Of a stretch of 64,000 nucleotides of DNA, positions 44,929-54,476 are shown piece after piece. Where the stretch lies: NCBI RefSeq assembly GCF_000429645.1, contig NZ_AUCG01000022.1, positions 310,001-374,000 on the forward strand, read 5' to 3'. This stretch comes from Niveispirillum irakense DSM 11586. Lineage in GTDB: Bacteria > Pseudomonadota > Alphaproteobacteria > Azospirillales > Azospirillaceae. The notes below the pieces were generated by a model. That model worked only from the letters and a program-made list of their open reading frames with translations, was not told where the DNA came from and did not search any database. Every line of letters begins with the position of its first letter. Within the stretch, counting starts at the first letter, position 1. The position numbers and the translations under genes are program-made.

Positions 44929-47351
44929 GGTTGGGTCTCCTCAGGGATTCGGTGGAGAAGGTCGGCCGCCCAATCCAGGCCCGCGGCACGCAGCCAAGGA
45001 CCGGCAAAGCCACCCGGTCCCGCCTCGGCCAGAACCTTGTCGATCAGCGCCTGCGATGCGGGATCGGAGGCCGCGCAGAAGGCCTTGGCCACGGGACCAA
45101 GGCCCAGTTGGAAAATTCGGTTGCCGCGCCTGGATTGCAGGTAATAGTCCCGCTTGGGCGTGGCCTGGGCGATCAGGCCGATCTGGCGATCATTCAGCCC
45201 AAAGGCCGCATAGACGGCCCTGGCCTGCGGTTCGATGGCGCGGTCATTGGGCAGGAAGATGCGCTGCGGGCAGCTTTCGATCAGGGCCGGGGCAATGCTG
45301 CTCCCAGCGATGTCGGCCAGGGACTGGGTGGCGAACAGCACCGCCACGTTCCGCTTGCGCAGGACCTTCAGCCATTCCCGGATGCGGGCCGCAAAGGCGG
45401 GATTGTCGAGATAGACCCAGGCCTCATCCAGCATCAGCAGGGTGGGCGCGCCCGTGAAGCGTTCCTCCAGCCGATGGAAAAGATAGGTCAGGACCGGCAG
45501 CACGGCCCCTGTCCGGTGCAGCAGCGCCTCCATCTCGAAACACTGCACGGCGGCCAAGTCCAACCCGTCCAATGCGGCGTCCAGCAAAGCACCGTGCGGC
45601 CCCTCCAGCGTGTAGGGCTGGAGCGCGGCTTTCAGCGGGTTGGATTGCAGCAGCAGGGACAGCCCAGTCAGCGTGCGCTGTTCCGGGGGTGCCCCGGCCA
45701 GACTGTTCAGCGCTGACCAGACGAGGTCCTTGATCTCCGGCGACACCGCGACCTGCTCATGGTCCAGCAGACCGATAATCCAATCGGCAGCCCAGGCCCG
45801 TTGGTCGGGGTCATCAATGCGGCGCAGTGGCTGGAAGGACAGGTCGCCCGTCTGGCCCAGCGCATGGTGGCGACCGCCCATCGCCAGGGTGGCGGCACGG
45901 GCAGAGTTGCCCTTGTCGAAGATATAGACCTGGGCATCGGGATAGCGGCGGAACTGCATGGCCATCAGCGCCAGCAGCACCGATTTGCCCGCGCCTGTCG
46001 GCCCCACCACCAGCATGTGGCCGACATCGCCGACATGGGTGGAAAAGCGGAACGGTGTCGCCCCGCTGGTCTCGGCCTGGAACAAAGGCGGGCCATCCAG
46101 GTGCCCATTGCGCGCAGGCCCTGCCCAGGTCGCCGACAGCGGCATCAGATGGACAAGGTTCAGGCTGTGAACCAGCGGCTGGCGGACATTGGCATAGACA
46201 TGGCCAGGCAGGCTGCCCAACCAGGCCTCCACGGCGTTGATCCGCTCTGGAATGACAGTAAAGCCAAGCCCCGTCAGCACCCGCTCGACAGCGGCCAGCT
46301 TGTCGTCCGCCACCTGCGGGTCGGTATCCCAGACCGTGACACTGGTGGTCAGGTGGCCATAGGCGACATGGTCGGCACCAAGGGATTGCAGCGCCTCATC
46401 AACATCCAACGCCTTATTGTCGGCATCACTGTCCAACAGGGTCGATGGTTCGTTGGTCATCACCTCGCGCAACAGGGCACCAATGGATTTGCGCTTGGCA
46501 AACCAGTGGCGGCGCAACCGGTTCAGACTGCGGGTCGCCTGCTCCTTGTCCAGCGGGATCCAGCGCGTGACCCAGCGATAGGGAAAATCCAGATGGTTCA
46601 GCCCATCCAGCAGGCCAGGGCTTGTCTGGTTGGGAAATCCCAGCACCGACAGGACCCGCAGATGCCGGTCGCCCAACATCGGTTCAATCCCACCCAACAG
46701 GGGCGTGTCCACCAGCAGCCCGTCGAGATAGAGCGCTAAGTCCGGCACACCGACAGGATGCCGCCGGGTGGAAATACAGCCATGCAGGTAGGTCAGAGTC
46801 TCGGTATCATCCAGATCATGCTGCTCGGGCAGGATGGTTTGCAGCAGCCCCGCCAGCCGGAAGAATTCCTGCTGGAACTGATCCAGCTCCCGCCGCCAGT
46901 TGCGCCGCCCGACAGACGAATTGCCCCCATCCAGCAAAGCATTGCTGGCGCGGGCTTGAGTGTCGGGTGGCGGCAGATAGAGGACGGTCAGGTGGTAGAC
47001 GCTCTCATAGTGGCTGCCCGCCCGTTCAAACCCGGCCCGGCGTTCCTGATCGACCAGCCAAGACGCGGCATCAGGAAAGGTACCGTCGGGATAGTCTAAC
47101 GCCGGCACCCGTTCGGCCTCAAAGAACAACGCCCAGTCCGACCCCAGCCGTCGCAGGGCATTGTTGGTGCGCGCCGACAGCGCGACCAGTTCTGCCTCGG
47201 TGGCGGAATCCAGGTCCGGCCCGCGATAGCGCAGGGTGCGCTGAAAGCTGCCATCCTTGTTCAGCACGGTGCCGGGGGCGACCAAGGCCGCCCAGGGCAG
47301 ATGATCGGCCAGCCGGTCAGGCCGGGGGCGGTATTCGCGCAGGTTCAGCAT
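44925..47351 (-). CDS. trbE: TrbE, VirB4-like conjugation ATPase
   Basis: An 808-residue ATPase that energises pilus assembly and substrate transfer. The N-terminal CagE/TrbE domain begins MLNLREYRPRPDRLADHLPW. The C-terminal motor domain has Walker A VVGPTGAGKSVLL near residues 445-457 and Walker B APTLLMLDEAWVYLDNPAF near 640-660. Length and motif order are those of TrbE, and no lesion is seen. The start overlaps the end of trbD. Confidence 0.95.
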   Translation of the reverse strand: MLNLREYRPRPDRLADHLPWAALVAPGTVLNKDGSFQRTLRYRGPDLDSATEAELVALSARTNNALRRLGSDWALFFEAERVPALDYPDGTFPDAASWLVDQERRAGFERAGSHYESVYHLTVLYLPPPDTQARASNALLDGGNSSVGRRNWRRELDQFQQEFFRLAGLLQTILPEQHDLDDTETLTYLHGCISTRRHPVGVPDLALYLDGLLVDTPLLGGIEPMLGDRHLRVLSVLGFPNQTSPGLLDGLNHLDFPYRWVTRWIPLDKEQATRSLNRLRRHWFAKRKSIGALLREVMTNEPSTLLDSDADNKALDVDEALQSLGADHVAYGHLTTSVTVWDTDPQVADDKLAAVERVLTGLGFTVIPERINAVEAWLGSLPGHVYANVRQPLVHSLNLVHLMPLSATWAGPARNGHLDGPPLFQAETSGATPFRFSTHVGDVGHMLVVGPTGAGKSVLLALMAMQFRRYPDAQVYIFDKGNSARAATLAMGGRHHALGQTGDLSFQPLRRIDDPDQRAWAADWIIGLLDHEQVAVSPEIKDLVWSALNSLAGAPPEQRTLTGLSLLLQSNPLKAALQPYTLEGPHGALLDAALDGLDLAAVQCFEMEALLHRTGAVLPVLTYLFHRLEERFTGAPTLLMLDEAWVYLDNPAFAARIREWLKVLRKRNVAVLFATQSLADIAGSSIAPALIESCPQRIFLPNDRAIEPQARAVYAAFGLNDRQIGLIAQATPKRDYYLQSRRGNRIFQLGLGPVAKAFCAASDPASQALIDKVLAEAGPGGFAGPWLRAAGLDWAADLLHRIPEETQP

Positions 47352-47608
47352 GACCAGCCTCCCGCTTGACGCAGATGGCGGGCCAGGATGGCGGCGATGT
47401 GGGGATCACGGCGGCTGACCAGTACGGCCAAGCTATGCCCGCCCAGGGCCAACAACAGGCCCGCCAGCCATTGCTGAAGCCCCAGACCGATGGCGGCGGC
47501 GATGGTGCCGTTGAGGATGGCCAGCGCGCGCGGGGCACCGCCCAGCCGGATCGGATCGGTCAGCGCGCGGTGCAACGGCACGGTAAAACCTTCGGGCAGG
47601 TCCTTCAT
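47345..47608 (-). CDS. trbD: TrbD, VirB3-like conjugation protein
   Basis: An 87-residue inner-membrane protein. MKDLPEGFTVPLHRALTDPI is the conserved TrbD/VirB3 opening, followed by two helices (about residues 28-45 and 47-62). The ATG at 47608 overlaps the trbC stop; the same frame is open further upstream but within trbC and trbB. It supports the TrbE ATPase at the membrane. Confidence 0.9.
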   Translation of the reverse strand: MKDLPEGFTVPLHRALTDPIRLGGAPRALAILNGTIAAAIGLGLQQWLAGLLLALGGHSLAVLVSRRDPHIAAILARHLRQAGGWSC

Positions 47609-47928
47609 GGCAGCAGCGCCCCGCCGCCAAAGGAGAAGAAGGACAGGAAGAAGCTGGAGGCGGCAAACGCCACCGATAGCCCGAAGACGATCTGGATCAT
47701 CCGCCGGAAACCGCCGGACGTTTCCCCGAAAGCCAGAGTCAGGCCCGTGGTGATGATGATGATCACCGCCACGATCTTGGCAACCGGGCCCTGGACGGAA
47801 TCCAGGATGCGCTGGAGGGGATCCTCCCAGGGCATGCCCGATCCAGCAGCGTGGACAGGTGCCACGAGCAGCATGGCCATGCCGGCAAAGACCAGGGAAC
47901 GCAGATGGGACACGCGGAACTGTCGCAT
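47605..47928 (-). CDS. trbC: TrbC, VirB2-like conjugative pilin
   Basis: A 107-residue pilin precursor. It has a long signal peptide (to about residue 28, APVHAAGSGMPWED) and two hydrophobic helices in the mature part (VAKIVAVIIIITTGLTLAFG and VFGLSVAFAASSFFLSFFSF). Mature Trb pilins are cyclised by a TraF-type peptidase, which is not in this window. It starts 14 bases after the trbB stop. Confidence 0.9.
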   Translation of the reverse strand: MRQFRVSHLRSLVFAGMAMLLVAPVHAAGSGMPWEDPLQRILDSVQGPVAKIVAVIIIITTGLTLAFGETSGGFRRMIQIVFGLSVAFAASSFFLSFFSFGGGALLP

Positions 47929-47942
47929 GATGATCTCTCCTG

Positions 47943-48911
47943 TCAGAGCTGTTGAAGGTCGGCCGGACCCAGGGTGACGATCCGGTAATCGCCATGGGCG
48001 TCGAGCCCATCGGTGCGGGCGATGGCATCCACCCGGCGCTGTCCGCCACGGGATTGGATATGGACGATCAGGTCCACCGCCTCAGCGATCAGGCGGCGGG
48101 GCACGGTCACGACCGCCTCCTGCGCCAGTTGTTCCAACCGGTAGAGGGCGGCCTGGGCGGAATTGGCATGCAGGGTGGCGATGCCACCGGGATGGCCGGT
48201 GTTCCAGGCTTTGAGCAGGTCCAGCGCTTCCCCGCCCCGGACCTCTCCGACGATGATCCGGTCGGGTCGCAGCCGCAGGGTAGACCGCACCAGATCACGC
48301 AGGCTGACCACGCCCGGTCGCGTGCGCAGCGCCACGCAGTCCGGGGCGGCACATTGCAGCTCGCGCGTATCTTCGATCAGCACCAGCCGTTCAGTGCTCT
48401 CGGCCAATTCTGCCAGCAGCGCGTTGGTCAGCGTGGTCTTGCCGGATGCGGTGCCGCCTGCCACCAGAATGTTACGGCGCGCCCGCACGGCCCGACGCAG
48501 GGCATCGGCCTGCAAGGGCGACAGAATGCCGTCGGCAACATAGTCGGCCAGGGTCAGGATGCGCGCCGCCGGTTTGCGGATGACAAAGCAGGGGGCGGTC
48601 ACCACCGGCGGCAGCAACCCCTCGAACCGCTCGCCCGTTGGCAGCTCCGCCGATAGAATGGGCCGGTCGGCATGGGTTTCGGCACCGACATGGGACGCGA
48701 CCAGCCGGATCAGCCTTTCCACCTCCTCGGGCGGCACCTGCATACCGGTAGCGGCAATCCCCTGCCCGGCCCGTTCCAGCCGCAGCATCCCGTCGGGATT
48801 GACCATGACCTCGTTGATGGCCGGATCATCCAGGGCAGCGGCGATATCCGGCCCCAGGGCTGTGCGCAGCATGGAATGGCGGCGTTCATCCGCCTCGCGC
48901 CTGGGGCTCAT
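47943..48911 (-). CDS. trbB: TrbB, VirB11-like secretion ATPase
   Basis: A 322-residue hexameric traffic ATPase of the type II/IV secretion family. Walker [13 protein letters not shown] is near residues 150-161, the Asp box [12 protein letters not shown] near 176-187, Walker [17 protein letters not shown] near 218-233, and the His box [15 protein letters not shown] near 238-252. It powers pilus assembly with TrbE. It is the first trb gene proper and overlaps the copG-type gene upstream. Confidence 0.94.
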   Translation of the reverse strand: MSPRREADERRHSMLRTALGPDIAAALDDPAINEVMVNPDGMLRLERAGQGIAATGMQVPPEEVERLIRLVASHVGAETHADRPILSAELPTGERFEGLLPPVVTAPCFVIRKPAARILTLADYVADGILSPLQADALRRAVRARRNILVAGGTASGKTTLTNALLAELAESTERLVLIEDTRELQCAAPDCVALRTRPGVVSLRDLVRSTLRLRPDRIIVGEVRGGEALDLLKAWNTGHPGGIATLHANSAQAALYRLEQLAQEAVVTVPRRLIAEAVDLIVHIQSRGGQRRVDAIARTDGLDAHGDYRIVTLGPADLQQL

Positions 48912-49306
48912 GCTGTGCCCTCCCGGCTGGCGGACAGGGTGCGGGTAGGGGCGGCCATCTGGCGGCCCACCTGATCAATGAATTTCTGAAACCGCTCCTT
49001 GCCCACGGCATGGGCGGCCCGGTCAGGTTCAGGAACCGGGGCCGTAACGGTCAGTTGGTAGCGGACATACAGCGCCAGGCTTTCCAGCAGCACCTGCACA
49101 TCCCGTTCGATCCGCTCCAACTGTCGGGCCTGCCGGTCCAGCCGGATGCGCAAGGCCTCCTCGATGCCATTGGCCCCTCGCCGGGTCAGGTATTGGCGCA
49201 GCGCATCGGCGACGATGGCGGATTTGGTCGTACCCGGCTTGGCGGCCAGGGTCTCCAATTGGGTCGACAATTCGTCATCGAGATAGAGGTGATGGCGGGG
49301 TTTCAT
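48908..49306 (-). CDS. CopG-type ribbon-helix-helix regulator of the conjugation operon
   Basis: A 132-residue DNA-binding protein with an N-terminal ribbon-helix-helix ([20 protein letters not shown], then [12 protein letters not shown]) and a longer C-terminal helical part. Such a gene commonly sits between traG and trbB in this family of elements and is thought to control the operon. GGAG lies upstream of its ATG. Here it is separated from traG by 6.8 kb of cargo, so it now heads the trb transcription unit. The 210 bases upstream, to the HU gene, contain no other gene. Confidence 0.85.
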   Translation of the reverse strand: MKPRHHLYLDDELSTQLETLAAKPGTTKSAIVADALRQYLTRRGANGIEEALRIRLDRQARQLERIERDVQVLLESLALYVRYQLTVTAPVPEPDRAAHAVGKERFQKFIDQVGRQMAAPTRTLSASREGTA

Positions 49307-49516
49307 GGCCCGGCTCCAACAGCGGAAATGTTGGTGCCAAGCGTGGGACAGAGCGGCGGAATCTCTTATGGCCGTTACCTACGCCCTTGCGCGATCTGCA
49401 CCAGAGCCGGCTGTCCCCCTGTCCATCTAGGTAACTGGTCAGACGCCGATCATTCAGGGTAAAGGCTTGGAAATCGGGCACTCTGTCGGTGCCTGCAATG
49501 CAGAACGGATTGAGAT

Positions 49517-49804
49517 ATGACGGAAAAGATCAGCAAGGACGACCTGGCCGCCATCGTGGCTGAGGTCACGGGCAGCTCCAAGGTCAGCGGCAAAGAAGCT
49601 GTGGAGCGTATCCTGGTGGCCATTGCCACCGGCCTGAAGGATGGCAAGGAGGTCAATCTGGCTGGCTTTGGCAAGTTCACGGCCCAGCAGGTGCCGGAGC
49701 GTCAGGGCCGCAACCCGCAGACGGGGGCACCGACCACCATCGCCGCCCAGACCAAGGCCAAGTTCTCGCCGGCCAAGGCGCTGAAAGATGTGCTGAACGG
49801 CTGA
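49517..49804 (+). CDS. HU-family DNA-binding protein
   Basis: A 95-residue histone-like protein with KDDLAAIVAEVTGSSKVSGK at the N-terminal helix pair and the beta-arm signature VPERQGRNPQTGAP. HU homodimers bend and compact DNA and assist recombination and transfer. It is a lone plus-strand gene divergent from the conjugation operon and convergent with the PepSY-receptor cargo operon. Its ribosome site is weak (GATTGAGAT). Mobile elements often carry their own HU copy, so it may belong to the element or to the cargo. Confidence 0.92.
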   Translation: MTEKISKDDLAAIVAEVTGSSKVSGKEAVERILVAIATGLKDGKEVNLAGFGKFTAQQVPERQGRNPQTGAPTTIAAQTKAKFSPAKALKDVLNG

Positions 49805-49848
49805 TCCTGCTGGCGATGCCGCACCTGGCGGGCATCGCCCATCCCGGT

Positions 49849-50151
49849 TCAGCTGTTTGTGTGGGGCCTGACCTTGCCTGCGCGTATGGCAAGGAAGCCG
49901 ACAACCAGTGACGCGGCAACCGGCAGCAGCATCACCCAAAGCACGAGACCGAAGCTGATCCCATCGCGCAGGATCGTGGATGCCAAGGACAGGCACAGCA
50001 ATAACCATGCTGCCAAGCGCAACCCGGTCGGCGGTTGGGCAAGGGGGAAAAGGCGCAAGAGCGGCCAATGCTGCTGCTGGCTCGCCGCCAGCAGCAGGAA
50101 GGCCGGCGTGGCGATGCTCACCGTCACCACCAGCAGCAATCCCATCATCAT
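49849..50151 (-). CDS. DUF3325-like inner-membrane protein
   Basis: A 100-residue protein with three hydrophobic segments. FLLLAASQQQHWPLLRLFPL followed by two helices around FGLVLWVMLLPVAASLVVGF fits DUF3325, a family found beside PepSY proteins and TonB receptors. Its start overlaps the PepSY stop. It is the last gene of the cargo operon. The product is probably part of an inner-membrane siderophore-reduction complex, by position only. Confidence 0.75.
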   Translation of the reverse strand: MMMGLLLVVTVSIATPAFLLLAASQQQHWPLLRLFPLAQPPTGLRLAAWLLLCLSLASTILRDGISFGLVLWVMLLPVAASLVVGFLAIRAGKVRPHTNS

Positions 50152-51656
50152 CCTGTCCGCCCTTTCCGCAAGGCATTCGCCGACAAAGCCGCGACGGCGG
50201 CGCTGGCCAGCAGGAAAAGGTCAACCCCAAGCACGGGCCAGAACCCACCCATCAACGAAAACGGCAGACCTTGGCCCGTCGTAACCGCGTTCAGCAGCAC
50301 GGCGATCAGGCTGCCGGCGGCGATCATCCAGGCCTGTTCCCGCCACGCGACACGCCCCCGGATACCGGCATGAAGGAAGGCCGCCGCCCAAACCCCATGG
50401 AATATCCAGACCTCCATCGCTGCACGCCCCTCCAGTCCGACGGGGAGAAGCCGGTTGGCAATGAGGAAACCCAGGCTCGCGATCAACAGACCGGTGGTGA
50501 CAGCCACTGAAGCCGCCTCTGCCACACGCACACCATGTAGCCCCAGCTTCTCGTGCTGCTTACGCCGTGATTGCACCCAGAACAGCAGGCCGGTGGCAAT
50601 CAGCAGACAGCCGGCAAGGCCGGACAGGAAGTAGAGCCAGCGCAGCGGCCAATGGTCGAACTGCACCAGATGAATGCCATAGATGAAATCATAGAAACGG
50701 CGCGTGGCGGTGACGGGCGAAGCCACCAGGAACTCGCCACTGGCTGCGTCGTACCAGATAACCTCCGTGCTGTAGGACACAGTGCCGGCACTGGGGCGCC
50801 GGATTTCCACATAGGCGTTGGCATCACCCGGATGGATGAGCTGGACATATTTCGGCCGCTCGCCGGCCCAATGCACTGCCGCTTTGTCCCGCAACAATTC
50901 CAGCGATACCAGGGGGCCACCCGGCCGGCCCGCTGGTGGGCGGGAGAAGTAGCCGGCGGCCGTTGCTGCCGGGTCTCGGTCGAACAGGATAGCTTGTGCC
51001 GTCGGCAGATAGGCAAAGGTGAAGATGGCCACACCGGTGAAGGAGATCACCAGCAGGAAGGGCAGTGTCAGCACGCCTGACAGGTTGTGCAGATCCAAAA
51101 CCGTGCGAAGCGGCTTGCGCAGGATGCGCAGCGTGAAGAAATCCGCGAAAATGCGCCGGTGGATGATGATGCCGGAGATGCACAGCGCCATCATCACCAC
51201 TGCCGCGAAGGCACAGAGCCACAGCCCCGTTGCCCCGACATTGAGCCGGAAATGATAGGGATAAAAGAAGCGTGTACCCCCGAACGTCCCCGGCTCTGGC
51301 ACGATCCGCAGTGTCGCGGGATCAACGAAATGGCGGATAAAGTCCCCGGAGGCAGGCCTGATCTGGACCTCCGCCACCGGTGTGCGGCTGTCGGGCAGGA
51401 TCATCCGCCAGCTCCGCGCCGTTCTGGCATGGTCCCCAAGAGCGGGCAGCAACGCGTCGGCCGATACTGGCGGTGGCGTGGACAGGCGGGTTGCTGGCAT
51501 CATCCAGCGGTCAATCTCCCGGTCGAACACGGCCAGAGTGCCCATCCAGAAAATGACGAACAGCAATCCGCCGAGAAACAGGCCGAACCAGGTGTGAAAC
51601 CAGTTCAGCGCCAGGCGCAAATCCCCCGGATGGTCCGGCAGGCCGGGCGGGCTCAT
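50148..51656 (-). CDS. PepSY-associated membrane protein, candidate ferric-siderophore reductase
   Basis: A 502-residue polytopic protein. The ATG at 51656 overlaps the DUF3649 stop; the longer frame from 52028 lies in upstream genes. It opens with RLALNWFHTWFGLFLGGLLF, with the first-helix histidine, then a periplasmic loop to about 160, helices near 172-195 and 212-240 (VLDLHNLSGVLTLPFLLVIS), a second loop with PepSY-like sequence, a helix near 345-365 and four C-terminal helices. It is the third such protein in this window and the only one inside the conjugation module. Confidence 0.82.
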   Translation of the reverse strand: MSPPGLPDHPGDLRLALNWFHTWFGLFLGGLLFVIFWMGTLAVFDREIDRWMMPATRLSTPPPVSADALLPALGDHARTARSWRMILPDSRTPVAEVQIRPASGDFIRHFVDPATLRIVPEPGTFGGTRFFYPYHFRLNVGATGLWLCAFAAVVMMALCISGIIIHRRIFADFFTLRILRKPLRTVLDLHNLSGVLTLPFLLVISFTGVAIFTFAYLPTAQAILFDRDPAATAAGYFSRPPAGRPGGPLVSLELLRDKAAVHWAGERPKYVQLIHPGDANAYVEIRRPSAGTVSYSTEVIWYDAASGEFLVASPVTATRRFYDFIYGIHLVQFDHWPLRWLYFLSGLAGCLLIATGLLFWVQSRRKQHEKLGLHGVRVAEAASVAVTTGLLIASLGFLIANRLLPVGLEGRAAMEVWIFHGVWAAAFLHAGIRGRVAWREQAWMIAAGSLIAVLLNAVTTGQGLPFSLMGGFWPVLGVDLFLLASAAVAALSANALRKGRTG

Positions 51657-51967
51657 GGCTTGCCTCCCGTCAGCGGCAGCGACGGTTCCATCAGCATCGC
51701 GGCGGCGTGGGTGACCAGTGCCGCAACCAGCAGCACCAGCCAGACCAGTGATAAGCGCCGTTCGGCAAAGCACCACAGCATCAGGAAGGTGAACAGCAGA
51801 TAGCCGATGCTGCTGCCGACGATCAGGGCATCGGAACGTGACAGGCCGATGGCGGCGACCAGCAGCACGGCGACCATCGCCGCCGTGCCCGCCGTTACCG
51901 CATAGGCACCCGCGACCGCCGCCAGAACACGCGCGGCGATACGCATTCCGGGAACCATCGTCACCAT
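51653..51967 (-). CDS. DUF3649-like inner-membrane protein
   Basis: A 104-residue protein with three to four hydrophobic segments. RVLAAVAGAYAVTAGTAAMV and IGYLLFTFLMLWCFAERRLS fit the DUF3649 pattern (R-GGYA-type first helix, then WCFA-R). Its ATG shares one base with the receptor stop and its stop overlaps the PepSY start. Such proteins accompany PepSY reductases in siderophore operons; their exact function is not established. Confidence 0.78.
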   Translation of the reverse strand: MVTMVPGMRIAARVLAAVAGAYAVTAGTAAMVAVLLVAAIGLSRSDALIVGSSIGYLLFTFLMLWCFAERRLSLVWLVLLVAALVTHAAAMLMEPSLPLTGGKP

Positions 51968-54399
51968 CAGAAATGCCGCGTGACCGACAGCATGGCCGAA
52001 CGCGGCCGACCGAACGTGCTGGCACCATAAATGCTTACGGCACTCAGATAGCGTTCATCAGTCACGTTGAAGATATTCAGACGAACGTCCCAGTTCTCCA
52101 ACCCACGATAGAATAGCTGGGCATCGACAATGGGCGGCGGGTTATAGGCCAGCAGGTTCTGCGGCACGGTGTAGGGATAATATTTGCCGAGATCCCGCAC
52201 GCTGCCACCGAAGCCGAAGCCTTTCAGCGGCCCGGACTGCAATTCATAGGTTGCCAGCAGGGCGCCGGTGAATTCCTGGGCATCATAGGGGACCGTGCCC
52301 TGCACGCCGTCATTGTTGCGGGTCACCAGCGCATCCTGGTAGGCCAGGGAGGCGACGATCTGCAGACCTTGTATCGGCTGTCCCGTGACTTCCAGCTCAA
52401 TGCCCTTATGGACCTGTTCACCCGTGGCGATGACAAAGGATTCACCGGTGCCGTTACGGGGATCGCGATTGGCCACATTCTGGCGGACCATGCGGTAGAC
52501 CGCGATAGAGGCGCTCAGCCGGTCCTGGAACAGTGATGCCTTCAGGCCAGCTTCGACCTGGTGACCCGTTTCAGGCTTCACCAGATCACCTTCCCGCGTC
52601 GTGCCGCTCGACGGGATGAAGGATTCGTTATAGGTGGTGTAGGCGGTTAGTTGGTCATCCAGCTTCCAGGTGACAGAGGCCCGCCCGGTAAATGCTTCGT
52701 CCCTGGATTTCTGCGTTGGGGTGCCGGGGCGCGAAATATCCAGCCGTGACCAATCATACCGCCCACCCAGATGCAGCGCGAAGCGATCGTCAGGGCGCAG
52801 GATCATCTGGCCATAAATGCCCGTTCCCCCAGGGCTCCGCTCCAGAATTTTCGCAAGATTGCCAGCAAACGGCCCTATATCCACATTATAGTCGGGATTG
52901 TAAATGTTGAGTTGTGCGACGTTGCTGGTGCGACCGCCAGCAACGGATTCACTGTTTTCGAATTGATCGGCACCCAGCAGCAGATCCGTCATCTGGCCGA
53001 ACAAGGGAATACTGCCGGACACAAAGGCATCCACCGCCACGGTATCGAAGGAATAGCGCCGGTTCAGCTTGTTCACGCTGGCGAGCCCGGCATTGCGATC
53101 AATATAGCCGTTGAACTCCGTGGCACGCTGCGCATTGAACCCGTCCTCATACCGACCCCTTGCGGTCAGCATCCAGTCCGGTGCCAATTCCTGGCGCAAC
53201 TCAACGTTAACCCAGCCCAGTTCCCCGTCCGCTGGCGTTGTCGGAATGCCGACGAAGCGCGACCTCGGAATATCGGGAACCCAGCCATCATCACCGACTG
53301 AAAAAGCCCCGCCCTCCACGAACTCCCGACGCTGAAAACTGCCGGTAAGATCAATCGTGGTGGTTGGGGTCAAATCGGCACCAACAGCCAGCGTGCCCAC
53401 CCACAGCTTGCTGTCGCGATAGTCAATCCAGGAACCCTCATCAACATATTTGCCGCTGACCCGGGCGCGCACAGTGCCGTCTTCGGTCAGCGCACCACCG
53501 ATGTCAGCTTCCAGAACGCGGGCATCATAGCTGCCAACGCGAAGGGTGGCGAAACCTTCGAACTCCTTCGAGGCCCTTTTGGGGATCAGGTTGATGATGC
53601 CGCCGGGTGGCACCGCACCACCGAACATCGTCGCCGGCCCGCGCACCACCTCCACCCGTTCCAAGGCAGCAAGATCGATCGTTGCACGATTATGGGTTCG
53701 CAGACCGTTGACGCGGCGATAGCTGAACTGCCCACTTTCATAGATGCCACGAACATTATACTCGACGCCCAGACTGGTGCCGCCACCGCCAGCCCCGCCC
53801 GTCGCGCCCTGGTTGAAAACCACGACATTGGGAATGAAATACATCGCCTCAGCCAGCGACTGCGCGCCACGGTCGGCGATCATGTCGGCAGTGGCGACGG
53901 AAACCGATTGCGGCGTGTCCTTCAGGGCCAACGCCGTCTTGCTGGCGCTGCGTTGCTGGGTGGCGCGATAGCCGGAGACGACGATCTCCTCCACCGCCGC
54001 CGCCGTGCCGGCATCCTTCTCAAGGCCGCGCGCCGACCGGGCCGGTGTGGCGGCGGGCGACGGTTTAGCCTCCCCCGGCATCGCCGCAACCACAAAACCC
54101 CCAGCCCCGTCCGGCATGGCGCGCAAGGCGGTACCCCGCAGCAGAATCCCCAGCGCCTGTTCATTGCTGTACGATCCGCGCAGGCCCTGTGTCACTTTCC
54201 CCCCGACCATGGCCTGATCATAGGAGATTGCGATCCCCATGATGCGGCCCAACTGGTTCAACGCTGACCCCAGCGGGCCGGCCGGGATATCATAATCACG
54301 GGCGCCCGCCGCCGACTGTGCGAAAGCCGGTGCCTGCACCATCATCGACGCCGTTGCCAGCAGCGCGCCCATCGCCGCGACGACATATTTCCTGTTCAC
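51967..54399 (-). CDS. TonB-dependent siderophore receptor with STN signalling domain
   Basis: An 810-residue transducing receptor. GTG at 54399 with GGGGGAG six bases upstream is chosen over TTG/ATG at 54432/54429, since the signal peptide then begins directly (NRKYVVAAMGALL, ending QAPAFA). The STN domain is at about residues 32-110 (YDIPAGPLGSALNQLGRIMG), TonB box EEIVVSGYRA, plug DTPQSVSVATADMIADRG and RVEVVRGPATMFGGAVPPGG, final strand SAMLSVTRHF. It is preceded by FecR and FecI genes and followed by DUF3649-PepSY-DUF3325, a full sensing and uptake set placed inside a conjugation module. Confidence 0.92.
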   Translation of the reverse strand: MNRKYVVAAMGALLATASMMVQAPAFAQSAAGARDYDIPAGPLGSALNQLGRIMGIAISYDQAMVGGKVTQGLRGSYSNEQALGILLRGTALRAMPDGAGGFVVAAMPGEAKPSPAATPARSARGLEKDAGTAAAVEEIVVSGYRATQQRSASKTALALKDTPQSVSVATADMIADRGAQSLAEAMYFIPNVVVFNQGATGGAGGGGTSLGVEYNVRGIYESGQFSYRRVNGLRTHNRATIDLAALERVEVVRGPATMFGGAVPPGGIINLIPKRASKEFEGFATLRVGSYDARVLEADIGGALTEDGTVRARVSGKYVDEGSWIDYRDSKLWVGTLAVGADLTPTTTIDLTGSFQRREFVEGGAFSVGDDGWVPDIPRSRFVGIPTTPADGELGWVNVELRQELAPDWMLTARGRYEDGFNAQRATEFNGYIDRNAGLASVNKLNRRYSFDTVAVDAFVSGSIPLFGQMTDLLLGADQFENSESVAGGRTSNVAQLNIYNPDYNVDIGPFAGNLAKILERSPGGTGIYGQMILRPDDRFALHLGGRYDWSRLDISRPGTPTQKSRDEAFTGRASVTWKLDDQLTAYTTYNESFIPSSGTTREGDLVKPETGHQVEAGLKASLFQDRLSASIAVYRMVRQNVANRDPRNGTGESFVIATGEQVHKGIELEVTGQPIQGLQIVASLAYQDALVTRNNDGVQGTVPYDAQEFTGALLATYELQSGPLKGFGFGGSVRDLGKYYPYTVPQNLLAYNPPPIVDAQLFYRGLENWDVRLNIFNVTDERYLSAVSIYGASTFGRPRSAMLSVTRHF

Positions 54400-54476
54400 G
54401 AAAAACTCCCCCTGCAAATCCACTCTCATCAAGGGGGACGAACGAGAGGGTCGACGGGACAGTGCGGCGACAGTAA

